The position numbers and the translations under genes were made by a program. From contig CAJIZF010000004.1 of assembly GCA_905181835.1 (NCBI GenBank), forward strand, positions 310,001 to 374,000: a DNA stretch of 64,000 bases, read 5' to 3'. Below are positions 8,890 through 18,257 of this stretch, piece by piece. The stretch's first letter is position 1. Each line of letters starts with the position of its first letter. The notes below the pieces were generated by a model, which was not told the DNA's origin, did no database searches, and saw only the letters and a list, made by a program, of their open reading frames with translations. This DNA is from an uncultured Flavobacteriaceae bacterium (GTDB taxonomy: Bacteria > Bacteroidota > Bacteroidia > Flavobacteriales > Flavobacteriaceae).

Positions 8890-10779
8890 TTATCGTTTAT
8901 TTATAATAAATTCAGATCGCCTATTTTTTGAATTTTCTTCTTCACTACAATTTGTCCCACAATCTACAAGAGGTTTGGTTTCACCAAATCCTTTACTTGT
9001 TAATCTTACGCTTTCAATTCCTTGAGATATAACATACTCTTTCGTGGAAGCGGCTCTTCTATTTGAGAGTTCCAAATTATAGGTTGCGGTTCCTCTATGG
9101 TCAGTATGGCTCTCAATTTTTATTTCCATAGTAGGATATTTTTTCATGATCGCAACCAATTTATCCAATTCGAAAGCAGCTTGAGGCTTTATGTTGTGTT
9201 GGTCGTAATCAAACATAATAGGGTTGAGTACTATTTTATCATTTACAATAATTTTTTCGATAGGGCGAAGTATTAATACTTTATTCATTGGCCCAAAATT
9301 TGCTGGATCAATGATTATACTATTGCCTTCGTACCCATTTTTATATCCGAGTACTTGGTTAGTTTTATCACATTCGATTATTAAAGTAACAAATCCTTTA
9401 TTATCAGTTGTTTCTGTAGCTAATTTATTTTCAAAATTATCAAACAAGTCTACACGAGCGTCAGCAAGTGGGAGTTTCGTAATTTCATCAACTACTTGGA
9501 CAATCAATTCAAAATCACATAAAGGTGCAATTAATTTTGTAGCATAAATATCGTCACTTCCTACCCCTCCTTTTCTATTGGAAGAAACATAACCTTCTTT
9601 ACTATTAGGGTTGTATTTAAAAGCAAAGTCATCACTTGGACTATTAATGTCAGTACCAATGTTTCTTACCCCTACAAAAACATCACCATTGGCCTCGGCA
9701 TAAAAAACATCCAAATCACCCAGCCCCATATGACCGTCGCTAGAAAAATAAAATGTTCCGTTTGCGTCAACAAATGGGAACACTTCTTTCCCTTCAGTAT
9801 TAATATCACTCCCTAAGTTTTCTGGTTTTCCGAGCGTTCCATCTTTATCAATAGTTACTTTATAGATATCAGACATTCCCATGCCACCAGGCATATCACT
9901 TACAAAGTAAAGGGTACTACCATCCGGGCTTAAAGCAGGCTGCCCAAAAGAATATTCACTATTATTAAAGTTTACAGGTTGGATATCTTTCCAAACGCCA
10001 TTTTCTTTGACGGCTGAAAAAAGATGAATCTGACTTATCCCTTCTTCACTTTTTTTATACTTTCCTTGGTAATAATCATTTCTATCAAAGTACATTTTTT
10101 TACCGTCCGCTGTAATTGCTACATTCCCTTCATGATATTTTGTATTAATGTCACCAATAATAAGGTTTGCGTTTTTAACAGTACCTCCAATTATTTCAGC
10201 TGTATAAACATCTAAAAACGGCTCTTCATTCCAGCTATATTTTTTTCTAATTGTATTTCTTGCAGATGAAAAGTAAAAAGATTGGTCGATTTCTGTTCCT
10301 CCAAACTCAGAGTACTCTGTATTTATATCTTTTAGGTTTGTCAACGAGAATTTTTTAGTACTTCCTAAATATTTTGGTAAGTAATCCGGATCTTTCATAA
10401 AAGCGATAGCTCTTGAGTCTTCTGGACTCATCTGTGCAAATTTCTTCATCCAAACATTATAGTCTCCAGATTTTCCATTTGTTTTTAAAACTTGAGCGTA
10501 GTTATAAACGGTTTCTGGCTTTACTTTTCTGCTTTTTACAACACGTTTATAGTAGGTCTCCGCTTTTTTAGAGTTATTAATAAAGTAATAGCTATTGGCT
10601 AATTGCTCATAAACATATCTACCACCTTTCCCTTTTTTTAAGAGGCTTTGATAAGTTTCAGCGGCTTCTGTGTAAGCTAATCTTTTATATAAATCGTCAG
10701 CCTTTTTGGTATCTTTATTTTGTGCGAATGCATTGCTGCTAATCGCTATAAGTAGAATGAGTATATATATTTTTTTCAT
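8890..10779 (-). CDS. OmpA family protein with TPR and PD40 repeats
   Basis: A 629-residue envelope protein. Order of parts: signal peptide (cleaved before QNKD), TPR-like helices (about 25-130) with an ALPHA-ALPHA pattern, a PD40/WD40-like beta-propeller (about 150-420; FGQPALSPDGSTLYFVSDMPGG and similar strands), a carboxypeptidase-regulatory-like beta-sandwich (about 425-500), and a C-terminal OmpA domain with the peptidoglycan-binding pattern IKIESHTDHRGTATYN-LS-RRA (about 555-625). Such proteins anchor outer-membrane assemblies to peptidoglycan. It is the last gene of a three-gene unit with a PorP/SprF protein and a large adhesin-like protein, a common T9SS-associated trio. Confidence 0.9.
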   Translation of the reverse strand: MKKIYILILLIAISSNAFAQNKDTKKADDLYKRLAYTEAAETYQSLLKKGKGGRYVYEQLANSYYFINNSKKAETYYKRVVKSRKVKPETVYNYAQVLKTNGKSGDYNVWMKKFAQMSPEDSRAIAFMKDPDYLPKYLGSTKKFSLTNLKDINTEYSEFGGTEIDQSFYFSSARNTIRKKYSWNEEPFLDVYTAEIIGGTVKNANLIIGDINTKYHEGNVAITADGKKMYFDRNDYYQGKYKKSEEGISQIHLFSAVKENGVWKDIQPVNFNNSEYSFGQPALSPDGSTLYFVSDMPGGMGMSDIYKVTIDKDGTLGKPENLGSDINTEGKEVFPFVDANGTFYFSSDGHMGLGDLDVFYAEANGDVFVGVRNIGTDINSPSDDFAFKYNPNSKEGYVSSNRKGGVGSDDIYATKLIAPLCDFELIVQVVDEITKLPLADARVDLFDNFENKLATETTDNKGFVTLIIECDKTNQVLGYKNGYEGNSIIIDPANFGPMNKVLILRPIEKIIVNDKIVLNPIMFDYDQHNIKPQAAFELDKLVAIMKKYPTMEIKIESHTDHRGTATYNLELSNRRAASTKEYVISQGIESVRLTSKGFGETKPLVDCGTNCSEEENSKNRRSEFIINKR

Positions 10780-10802
10780 TTTAAGTGTGCTTTATTAAAA
10801 GA

Positions 10803-11732
10803 TTAGAAATATCTAGGTGAACGTAGGGCACGTTTGTTGAAATAAACGTCCCATGTTAAAATTAGTTCGTGTGAAGATCCAGCAATAGCTTTTATATCTG
10901 AAATGACATGATCGTATGCATACCCTACCCGAATATTAGGATTGATTTGAAACCCAACCAATGCGCTATAAGAGTCATCTAAACGATAAGAAGCTCCTAG
11001 TTCAAATTTTTCATAAAATAAAGCGTTTAAGTTTGCATCCCACGACATTGGAGAATCAAAAGCCGCTTTAACCATTGCAGAGGGTTTTAGTTTTAAATTC
11101 TCACCTAGTTGAAACACATATCCTGCTGTTGTAAAGAAGTGTGAACTTTCATTGCCAAATTTTACCGCTTCACCATCAATAGTTTCATCTAAGTGAACCG
11201 ACTGTAAAAAATTGGGAACTGATACACTTACGTAAAAGTTGTCACTGTATAAAAATACACCAGCTCCAATATTTGGGTAGGTTCTTTGAATGTCTTCAGA
11301 AAAGAAAGGGTCGTTAGGATCTTGTAATTCTAGATCTGACAGACCAACTTCATGTAACGTAACTCCAGCCTTTAAACCAAAAGCTAATTGAAGCTTTTTG
11401 CCTAAATCAACTGTATACGAGAAATCAGCATAGATATTGGACTCGCTAACTGGGCCCAATTGATCTTTAATAGCAGAAATTCCCAGTCCAACTTTGTCTC
11501 CGAAAGGAGAGTGTGCAGCGAAAGAGAATGTTTCAGGATTATCAGCGATACCAACCCATTGACTTCTGTAGAGCGCCGTAATAGAAAGACTTTCTTTGGA
11601 ACCAGCATAGGCCGGGTTAATTACGTTTAAGTTGTACATATATTGCGTGTACTGAGGGTCTTGTTGTGCTTTTACTTCTTGGAAGACGATTAGTAGTCCG
11701 ATAAAAATTGTAATGATATATATTTTTTTCAT
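10803..11732 (-). CDS. PorP/SprF family T9SS outer-membrane protein
   Basis: A 309-residue beta-barrel with a signal peptide (cleaved after VKA). The family hallmark DPQYTQYMYNLNVINPAYAGSKESL follows at once, then alternating beta-strand segments and an aromatic C-terminal end. SprF-like proteins work with T9SS in placing individual large surface adhesins that have a gliding-type C-terminal domain. Here the partner is probably the protein encoded just upstream at 11769-13604. Many paralogues exist per genome, so the specific PorP/SprF symbol is not assigned. Confidence 0.93.
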   Translation of the reverse strand: MKKIYIITIFIGLLIVFQEVKAQQDPQYTQYMYNLNVINPAYAGSKESLSITALYRSQWVGIADNPETFSFAAHSPFGDKVGLGISAIKDQLGPVSESNIYADFSYTVDLGKKLQLAFGLKAGVTLHEVGLSDLELQDPNDPFFSEDIQRTYPNIGAGVFLYSDNFYVSVSVPNFLQSVHLDETIDGEAVKFGNESSHFFTTAGYVFQLGENLKLKPSAMVKAAFDSPMSWDANLNALFYEKFELGASYRLDDSYSALVGFQINPNIRVGYAYDHVISDIKAIAGSSHELILTWDVYFNKRALRSPRYF

Positions 11733-11768
11733 GTGTAACTATTTGGTAGTTAGAAAAGAGTTTTTAAG

Positions 11769-13604
11769 TTAGTTTGAACTTCTATTTAAATAAATCCACC
11801 CACTTGTTTGAGATCCGTAAACATCATCAACACTTGCAAGATCAATCACATAATAATAGGTGCCAGTTGGCAATTCATTGCCGCTATTATCTTGCCCGTT
11901 CCATTGATTAACGTAGTTGGCTTGCTCGTAAATAATCGTACCGAATCGGTTAAATATTTGTAAATTAGTAACACCTCCAACGCGATCACTTAAAAATTCC
12001 AAATCTAAAGAATCATTAAATCCTGGAGTTGCATCTGGAGAGATTCCTTCAGAAATGATACAATTAGCGATATCGTACAATTCTATTACTAGTTCATCGC
12101 TCGCAGTACAACTTCCTTTTGAAATGACAACTGAATAAGTTTGAGCTCCAATTATTTCATCGGTGATAGTAAGGTCTAACGTATTATTTGTTTCTCCCAA
12201 AAGGAGCCCTCCGTTTAAATACCATTGGTAAGAAATTCCCTCTTCTACCGTTGTTGAGGTTAAAGTCCATGACTCTCCTACACATGATTTAAAATCATCG
12301 TCCAGATTAATCTCTAAATCTGTTCTATCTGATATGGTAATACTATCCTCAATTTCACAATTTCCAAAAGAAGCAGTAACGGTATAGGTTCCTATTTCAT
12401 CAACAGTAATAATTGAAGTTGTTTCGCCAGAACTCCAAGAATAGGTAACACCACTAACATCCATATTTGAGGGCGTTGCATCTAATTGTATTATATTCTC
12501 AAAACAAGTTTCAAAATCCTCCCCTAAATCAAATAAAGGGGTATCTTCAAAAAGTAAATTTACCACATCAGTTACTTCACAAGTTTCAGCGGTAATAACT
12601 ACACTGTAGCTGCCGGAAACACTTACTGTTATAGTTGGTGTTGTTTCACCGGTACTCCACAGATAAGTAGCATTAGAAGTGTCCCCGTCGACATTAGGTG
12701 TAATTTCAAAGGAAGTTACATCACAAAATTCTTGGTCATCACCTAAATCAACAGCGAAGAGTCCAGGAATAGATATGGTTACTTCATCTTCTGCTGGCTG
12801 GTCACAATCAACGCCGTTTATTACTACTTTATAAGCTCCAGATTCTGAAACTGTTAAATTATCGGTTGTTGCACCAACAATTTCAATGTTATTTAAGTAC
12901 CACTGATACGATTCTACAGGGCCACTTGTAGTTGTTGTAAGGGTAGTTTCGCTATCATCACAAAGAACTTGATCTCCGCCGTCGATGTCAATGCTACAGG
13001 TAAATATGATATCACAATTTGTAGTGCCTATTCCTCCTGTTTGCACTAACTTTATAAATCCAGCGGATTGATTATAGTTGGTAATTAACAATACATAAAT
13101 CTCTCCTGTTTGGGCATTTGTAATTGAAAAATTTTCAATCGGTGCTGCAGAGTAACTACAACCAATTTGATTAGATTGTTGCAGTTGATTATAATCACAC
13201 AAATCATCACCTTGAGCAAAAGGACCCCATGCTATATAATCAACATCAAGCCCTGTACCTATTGGATCTCCGTTGGTGTCAAATTCTGTATTTTGTACTA
13301 TTTCAAAATCTAAGTCTCCAGGAGTATCAATTTGAAGATAAAACCAGGCCGGATAGGGTTGTGAAAATAAACAGTCGTAGTCTGGTCCTGATTCAGCAGT
13401 TGGAGCACAATTAGAGTCTGTATCATTACAATTAGGGAAAATATATGCTTCTACCCCCGCACAAAATGGCTCTATGTTAGCACATGTAGAACCTTGAGAG
13501 AATGAAATAAATGGTGATAAAAAGAAAAGCAAAATAACTATTGGAAAATAGTTTTTTTGCTTTAAAACCCTAGAAAATAGAAAGAGGGTAGTTATTTTTT
13601 TCAT
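11769..13604 (-). CDS. Large secreted surface protein with T9SS type B (gliding motility-associated) C-terminal domain
   Basis: A 611-residue exported protein. A signal peptide (ends near FISFSQG) is followed by a Cys-rich N-terminal domain (CANIEPFCAGVEAYIFPNC) typical of this protein class, then repeated Ig/PKD-like modules, each with the pattern C-D/E-x-ITP and YxWSTGETT-TITV, and a C-terminal domain with FNDSLDLEFL, LQIFNRFGTIIYE and W-GQD-SGNELPTGTYYYVI, the type B sorting signature. It is the first gene of the trio with the PorP/SprF and OmpA proteins. A likely adhesin or matrix protein; the ligand is not known. Confidence 0.88.
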   Translation of the reverse strand: MKKITTLFLFSRVLKQKNYFPIVILLFFLSPFISFSQGSTCANIEPFCAGVEAYIFPNCNDTDSNCAPTAESGPDYDCLFSQPYPAWFYLQIDTPGDLDFEIVQNTEFDTNGDPIGTGLDVDYIAWGPFAQGDDLCDYNQLQQSNQIGCSYSAAPIENFSITNAQTGEIYVLLITNYNQSAGFIKLVQTGGIGTTNCDIIFTCSIDIDGGDQVLCDDSETTLTTTTSGPVESYQWYLNNIEIVGATTDNLTVSESGAYKVVINGVDCDQPAEDEVTISIPGLFAVDLGDDQEFCDVTSFEITPNVDGDTSNATYLWSTGETTPTITVSVSGSYSVVITAETCEVTDVVNLLFEDTPLFDLGEDFETCFENIIQLDATPSNMDVSGVTYSWSSGETTSIITVDEIGTYTVTASFGNCEIEDSITISDRTDLEINLDDDFKSCVGESWTLTSTTVEEGISYQWYLNGGLLLGETNNTLDLTITDEIIGAQTYSVVISKGSCTASDELVIELYDIANCIISEGISPDATPGFNDSLDLEFLSDRVGGVTNLQIFNRFGTIIYEQANYVNQWNGQDNSGNELPTGTYYYVIDLASVDDVYGSQTSGWIYLNRSSN

Positions 13605-13631
13605 GTCGTTAAAGTTGTTGGTTATTTTTGT

Positions 13632-13663
13632 TAAATATAGTTAATTTTTTAAATGTTTATCAA
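13632..13663 (-). promoter_or_regulatory. Candidate promoter of the adhesin-PorP-OmpA unit
   Basis: On the minus strand TTG (13661-13663) is followed after 21 bases by TATATTTA (13632-13639). This matches the flavobacterial form TTG-N(17-23)-TAnnTTTG except for the last base. It lies about 28 bases upstream of the ATG at 13604. Confidence 0.4.
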
Positions 13664-13707
13664 TTTGGCTTTTTAACTTTAAAATCGATCCATTAAATAG
13701 TAATTAT

Positions 13708-14154
13708 TTATTTCTTTTGAAAATATAACGAGTTATAAATATTCCTTGGTCCGTCTCCTTTACCACATTCGCTTTCTACAGCGCTATTTACAAAAGCAAG
13801 TTCCCATCCCTCTTCTATCATTGTATTTATTTTTGAGGTTATGACAGCATCATTTGCAGCAATGTTTTGAAATCTAATCCCGCCAATATTATAAAAGTTT
13901 AATAATTTTGTTTCGTCAAAATTTTTCACTCTTATTTCCCCTCTATCAGATTTATTTCTTGTGTTATCATTTTCTGTTTGCGTAGAAGTATAATCTTTAT
14001 AGTCTTTGTTTTCGTTTGCACTAATTATCCTAGATCTTCCGATTCCATTTGGAACTATGGATTCAACACTTGTAAAAACTTTATATTCTACTTGAGCACC
14101 AATGTCGTTAATATAGATAATAGAAATAAATAATATAATTAATAATTTTCTCAT
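13708..14154 (-). CDS. Secreted protein of unknown function
   Basis: 148 residues beginning with a clear signal peptide (hydrophobic core, cleavage near DIGAQ). The mature part is hydrophilic and ends with INTMIEEGWELAFVNSAVESE, resembling the DUF4177-like ending found in small Bacteroidota proteins, and a C-terminal LYFQKK. There is no catalytic motif. It stands alone between the adhesin unit and the divergent hflX. Not recognised. Confidence 0.6.
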   Translation of the reverse strand: MRKLLIILFISIIYINDIGAQVEYKVFTSVESIVPNGIGRSRIISANENKDYKDYTSTQTENDNTRNKSDRGEIRVKNFDETKLLNFYNIGGIRFQNIAANDAVITSKINTMIEEGWELAFVNSAVESECGKGDGPRNIYNSLYFQKK

Positions 14155-14283
14155 GATGATTTACTTGTTTAGATTATAAAAATCTAAGATACAATAATTA
14201 CAGTATCTAATTTTTAAAATTACTCTATCCCAATTTATTATTTATAAGAGAGGGACTTTTGTACCTTTGTTAATATATTTATT

Positions 14284-15486
14284 ATGATTGAAAAAGTAAA
14301 AATAGATTACGAAAAAGCAGTTTTAATTGGTGTAATAACTCAAAATCAAGACTTAGATAAATCTAATGAATATCTAGATGAGCTTGAGTTTTTAACTTTT
14401 ACTGCGGGCGGCGAAGTATTAAAAAGATTTGTTCAAAAATTAGCGACACCAAATTCACGAACCTTTTTAGGTTCTGGGAAAATAGAAGAAGTTCAAGAAT
14501 ATGTAAAGCTTCATGAGGTGGGGTTGGTTGTATTTGACGACGAATTAACTCCAGCGCAACAGAGAAATATTGAAAAAATTCTTGAATGTAAAATTTTAGA
14601 TAGAACTAACTTAATTCTCGATATTTTTGCACAACGGGCGCAAACCAGTTATTCGAGAACTCAAGTAGAATTAGCTCAATATCAATATTTATTGCCAAGA
14701 TTAACCGGTATGTGGACCCACTTAGAACGTCAGCGTGGTGGAATTGGAATGAGAGGTCCAGGAGAAACCGAAATAGAAACTGATAGAAGAATTGTACGAG
14801 ATAGAATTTCTTTACTAAAGAAAAAACTAGCTAAGGTAGATAAACAAATGTCGGTTCAAAGAGGAAACAGAGGGGCCTTAATTAGAGTTGCATTAGTAGG
14901 ATATACCAATGTAGGTAAGTCAACATTAATGAATGTGATCAGTAAATCTGATGTTTTTGCTGAAAACAAACTTTTTGCTACTTTGGATACCACTGTAAGA
15001 AAGGTAGTTATAAAAAACCTTCCTTTTTTAGTCAGTGACACGGTAGGATTCATACGAAAACTTCCAACTCAATTGGTTGAGTCTTTTAAAAGTACTTTAG
15101 ACGAAGTTAGAGAGGCTGACTTATTGTTACACGTCGTTGATATTTCTCATCCTTCTTTTGAAGACCATGTTGCATCGGTCGAAAAAATATTAGGAGAAAT
15201 TAATGCCTCAGATAAACCCTGTGTTATGGTATTTAATAAAATCGATAGTTACGATCCAGAAGTAATTGATGACGACGACTTAATCACTGAAAAAACAAAA
15301 GCTCATTATACGCTTGAAGATTGGAAACAGACTTGGATGAATAAAGAAAAAGGAGAAGCTATTTTTATTTCAGCTTTGAAAAAGAATAACCTTGAAGAAT
15401 TTAAAAAAATAGTTTACGAAAAAGTAAAGGAGCTCCATATTAAAAGATTTCCATACAATCATTTTTTGTATGAAGATTACCAGTAA
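14284..15486 (+). CDS. hflX: GTPase HflX
   Basis: A ribosome-associated GTPase that splits stalled or hibernating 70S ribosomes, including under heat stress. The 400-residue protein has an N-terminal HflX domain with the conserved FLGSGKIEEV and DDELTPAQQRN-E segments, a coiled-coil linker with GGIGMRGPGETEIETDRR, and a G domain with the P-loop GYTNVGKST near residue 206, DTVGFIRKLP (G3), and NKID (G4). A TACCTTTG element at 14262-14269 sits 14 bases before the ATG, which suggests a very short leader. Confidence 0.96.
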   Translation: MIEKVKIDYEKAVLIGVITQNQDLDKSNEYLDELEFLTFTAGGEVLKRFVQKLATPNSRTFLGSGKIEEVQEYVKLHEVGLVVFDDELTPAQQRNIEKILECKILDRTNLILDIFAQRAQTSYSRTQVELAQYQYLLPRLTGMWTHLERQRGGIGMRGPGETEIETDRRIVRDRISLLKKKLAKVDKQMSVQRGNRGALIRVALVGYTNVGKSTLMNVISKSDVFAENKLFATLDTTVRKVVIKNLPFLVSDTVGFIRKLPTQLVESFKSTLDEVREADLLLHVVDISHPSFEDHVASVEKILGEINASDKPCVMVFNKIDSYDPEVIDDDDLITEKTKAHYTLEDWKQTWMNKEKGEAIFISALKKNNLEEFKKIVYEKVKELHIKRFPYNHFLYEDYQ

Positions 15487-15500
15487 TTGAATTTTAGTAA

Positions 15501-15530
15501 AAAAAAGTCTATTATAAAATAGACTTTTTT
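15501..15530. terminator. Bidirectional terminator between hflX and the DUF3078 gene
   Basis: A perfect 13-base stem, AAAAAAGTCTATT (15501-15513) with AATAGACTTTTTT (15518-15530), separated by a 4-base loop. It lies between convergent genes and has A and T tracts on each side, so it should work in both directions. Confidence 0.8.
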
Positions 15531-15546
15531 TAGCTGAATATTTCTC

Positions 15547-16467
15547 TTATAAATTTACATTTACTCCTAAACCAAACACTTCTCTGATTTGAAATCCATT
15601 AAAAGCATTGTCATCATAAATTGTTTGAAAAGTTAAATTTGTTGTGAAAACATCATTAATTTTCATTACTAAATTTAGGGTGTAATCGAGATCAATATTT
15701 TGTGGTTTATCTATATAATTAGAGAACAGGTTTAATATATTTTCCATACTGATATTATTCATAATGTCAAATTTGTAATAAGCTCTAGCATTAAAACCAA
15801 ACTCAACTAAAAAAGAATCTCCAGGATCTACTCCAAAAGTCTCTATATCATTACTCGACTCGTATAATTGAGTGTCTTCATTATAAGAGTATATTTCTGA
15901 AGTAATGAATGTGAATTTAGCGGTGAGCGGTGAAATATTGAAGTATAAGTTATCGTTTTTCTTCCATAATAGTCCAGGACCAAAACTCCAATATGCAGGT
16001 TTAAAAAATCCTGAAGTTGGAAAATCTTCGTTACTTAATGTTGGATTTTGATCCATAAAGTCATCTTCATAGTCATAACCGTCTGTGAATTGTGTTTTGA
16101 AATTCATAAAGAATGAGACGCTCCAACTTTCTTTTAATTTTTTTCCAAAAATGGAGTTTAACTCTAAACGATCGTCTGTTTTTCTTGTTCCGTCATCTTT
16201 ACTATTTGTTAAACCGTAGCTTGCTAATATTTTATTATCCAAGGACCAATCTCCACTTAAATAATTCAGATCGTAATTTAGATTAAGGTTGCCAGCAAAA
16301 TTATTATCACCTCCAGCTTGCCAGTTTGAAAAAGCAGATTGGTTGATTAATAAAGTAATTTTTCCTGATTTTTTCCATCCATCTTTAGATTCCTCGGAGG
16401 GTCCATTTTCTTGAGAGAAGCACATAAATGGTAATAGTGGTAAAAGTAGTAGTAATAAATTTTTCAT
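15547..16467 (-). CDS. DUF3078 family outer-membrane beta-barrel protein
   Basis: 306 residues with a signal peptide (cleaved near FMCFSQE). The mature start WKKSGKITLLINQSAFSNWQAGGDNNF is the family hallmark (W..GG-N motif), followed by alternating hydrophobic and polar residues of a barrel and a C-terminal strand. The function of DUF3078 proteins is not established. It is the last gene downstream of the suf operon on the same strand, but a 94-base gap and the change of theme suggest it may have its own promoter. Confidence 0.85.
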   Translation of the reverse strand: MKNLLLLLLPLLPFMCFSQENGPSEESKDGWKKSGKITLLINQSAFSNWQAGGDNNFAGNLNLNYDLNYLSGDWSLDNKILASYGLTNSKDDGTRKTDDRLELNSIFGKKLKESWSVSFFMNFKTQFTDGYDYEDDFMDQNPTLSNEDFPTSGFFKPAYWSFGPGLLWKKNDNLYFNISPLTAKFTFITSEIYSYNEDTQLYESSNDIETFGVDPGDSFLVEFGFNARAYYKFDIMNNISMENILNLFSNYIDKPQNIDLDYTLNLVMKINDVFTTNLTFQTIYDDNAFNGFQIREVFGLGVNVNL

Positions 16468-16561
16468 AAGTTTAATTTTAGTGATTAATTAATGATAAAT
16501 AAACTCAGGGATAAAGAATTTTAGAAATTAAAGATTACTGTTATTAGGGATGTTTTTTTTC

Positions 16562-17059
16562 TTAAACAAAGGGACTGAAGAACATGCTTCCCCGTACATA
16601 ATACTTTTTACAACTGGTTGTATTTTTTGAATTAGTTGAATATATGAAGTTTTCTGGAATATTTTTTTTGGAACAACCTTTGATAATTACAGATCTGTTT
16701 TTATAATTTGAAACATCAATTTCATTAATGATATTAGAAAAAATTAAATTTTCTAATTCATTTTTATTACCTACAACTATCAATTTTGCAATTGCATTTA
16801 ATTCAGTTGTTATGAGCATAAAGGCCCATGCTGGAACGAGCGCTTTGTTTTTGTTAGTTAAAGCTATATAACAAAACTGATACTGTTTCCAGTCATAGGA
16901 TTTAATTTTTAATCTAAATTCTTTTTCTTTAAGAAGGATTCCTTGAAATAAAAATTGAGAAATATCAACCTCTACTCTTTTTCCGGTTGGATAAAAGTCT
17001 TCAAGATCTAAAGTGATTAATTTGCTGCCTGCAACTCTATTTTTTATCTCGCCAGTCAC
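16562..17059 (-). CDS. DUF2480 family protein in the suf operon
   Basis: 165 residues, cytoplasmic, without signal peptide. The N-terminus EIKNRVAGSKLITLDLEDFYPTGKRVEVDISQFLFQGILLKEKEFR is characteristic of DUF2480, a Bacteroidota-restricted family whose genes usually follow sufT-like genes. Its stop region and the sufT stop are adjacent (start at 17059, sufT stop at 17060), so the two are tightly coupled. A role in Fe-S cluster biogenesis is inferred from position only. Confidence 0.8.
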   Translation of the reverse strand: MTGEIKNRVAGSKLITLDLEDFYPTGKRVEVDISQFLFQGILLKEKEFRLKIKSYDWKQYQFCYIALTNKNKALVPAWAFMLITTELNAIAKLIVVGNKNELENLIFSNIINEIDVSNYKNRSVIIKGCSKKNIPENFIYSTNSKNTTSCKKYYVRGSMFFSPFV

Positions 17060-17389
17060 TTATAACATTCCAAGTTCTAATTTAGCTTCTTCACTCATCA
17101 AGTCTTGACTCCAAGGAGGATCAAAGGTTATTTCAACTTCTGCATCTGTTACGTCATCAATTGATTTGATTTTTTCTTCTACTTCCAGAGGTAATGACTC
17201 TGCAACAGGGCAGTTTGGAGTAGTAAGTGTCATCAAGACTTTTACAGCGTGATCTTCATTAACAAAAACATCATAAATGAGTCCTAGTTCATATATATCT
17301 ACAGGAATTTCTGGATCAAAAATAGTTTTTATCACCTTAACAATTTTCTCTCCTAACTCTTCTGTATTTATTTTTTCTTTTTGTGTCAT
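17060..17389 (-). CDS. sufT: SufT-like DUF59 Fe-S assembly factor
   Basis: A 109-residue MIP18/PaaD-family protein that helps deliver or mature Fe-S clusters on targets. It has the DPEIPVDIYELGLIYD motif near residue 25, the reactive-Cys segment TTPNCPVAESLP near 62, and FDPPWSQDLMSEEAKLELG at the end. It lies between sufE and the DUF2480 gene with only a few bases between genes. The symbol follows the usual use for DUF59 proteins in suf operons. Confidence 0.88.
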   Translation of the reverse strand: MTQKEKINTEELGEKIVKVIKTIFDPEIPVDIYELGLIYDVFVNEDHAVKVLMTLTTPNCPVAESLPLEVEEKIKSIDDVTDAEVEITFDPPWSQDLMSEEAKLELGML

Positions 17390-17394
17390 AACGG

Positions 17395-17817
17395 TTATTG
17401 TTTTTGTGCTTTTAATGCAAGCGCATAAATCTTTAATTGTTTAATCATGGAAACTAAACCATTTGCCCTAGTGGGTGAAAGATGTTCTTTTAATCCAATT
17501 TCATCTATAAAATCGGTGTTTGCACTTAATATTGCATCAGGCGTTTGATTAGAAAATACTCGCAAAAGAATGGCTATTATACCTTTTGTAATTATTGCGT
17601 CACTATCGGCTGTATAATTTATTTTACCATTTTTTAGTTGAGCATCGAGCCAAACTTTTGATTGGCATCCTTTTATCAATCTATCATCGGTCTTGTTTTT
17701 CTCATTTATAAGGGGTAATGATTTTCCTAAATCGATCATATACTCATATTTTTGCATCCAATCGTCGAATAATAAAAACTCGTCTATAACCTCTTCTTGT
17801 ATTGATTTAATAGTCAT
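17395..17817 (-). CDS. sufE: Cysteine desulfuration protein SufE
   Basis: SufE accepts persulfide sulfur from SufS and passes it to the SufBCD scaffold. The 140-residue protein has the active-site Cys in LIKGCQSKVWL near residue 51 and the family segments DWMQKYEYMIDLGKSLPLI and GLKEHLSPTRANGL. The start is the ATG at 17817. It is 5 bases from sufT and 4 from the META lipoprotein gene, which indicates one transcript. Confidence 0.94.
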   Translation of the reverse strand: MTIKSIQEEVIDEFLLFDDWMQKYEYMIDLGKSLPLINEKNKTDDRLIKGCQSKVWLDAQLKNGKINYTADSDAIITKGIIAILLRVFSNQTPDAILSANTDFIDEIGLKEHLSPTRANGLVSMIKQLKIYALALKAQKQ

Positions 17818-17821
17818 ATTC

Positions 17822-18250
17822 CTAATTAGTTATTTTATAGGCACGAATTATAAGATTTCCCTCTTTGTTATAAAAAGTAAGCATATTATCATCAAAGTCA
17901 AACGTCATTGTACTCCTAAATGCTTTAAATAATTCTGATTCAACTTTCATTACATCATCTTCACAATACATCTTTGTTACCCCTAGAGGTTCAATTTCTA
18001 TTTTATTATTATTGGTAACGATATAGTTCCCAAAATAAGTATTACAATCGGTCTTTCCAGAAATTTTATTTTCATTTGAGTCAATTGTAAAAAACAATTT
18101 TCTTTCCAGTTGCTGGTTGTTTAAACTTTTAATTTCATAGTTCCCCGAGTAAACATTGATCATCGTTTTTTCTATAGTAGGTTTTGTTTCCTTACAAGAG
18201 ATAAAAAACAGTGAAAAAATTAGAACACTAAATTTGATAGTTTGTTTCAT
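17822..18250 (-). CDS. META domain lipoprotein (HslJ-like) inside the suf operon
   Basis: 142 residues with a lipoprotein signal (LFFISC at residues 14-19). The mature part contains the META fold: an IYSGNYEIKSLN strand, GKTDCNTYFGNY and a C-terminal MTFDFDDNMLTFYNKEGNLII. META/HslJ proteins are envelope stress proteins without a settled biochemical role. It sits between sufS and sufE with 4- and 7-base gaps, so it is co-transcribed; whether it has an Fe-S role is unknown. Confidence 0.8.
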   Translation of the reverse strand: MKQTIKFSVLIFSLFFISCKETKPTIEKTMINVYSGNYEIKSLNNQQLERKLFFTIDSNENKISGKTDCNTYFGNYIVTNNNKIEIEPLGVTKMYCEDDVMKVESELFKAFRSTMTFDFDDNMLTFYNKEGNLIIRAYKITN

Positions 18251-18257
18251 ATTATAT

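Noticed and set aside
9224-9547. Forward-strand frames inside the OmpA gene and similar antisense frames elsewhere
   Set aside because: They lie entirely within strong genes on the other strand, lack ribosome sites and have no recognisable protein features.
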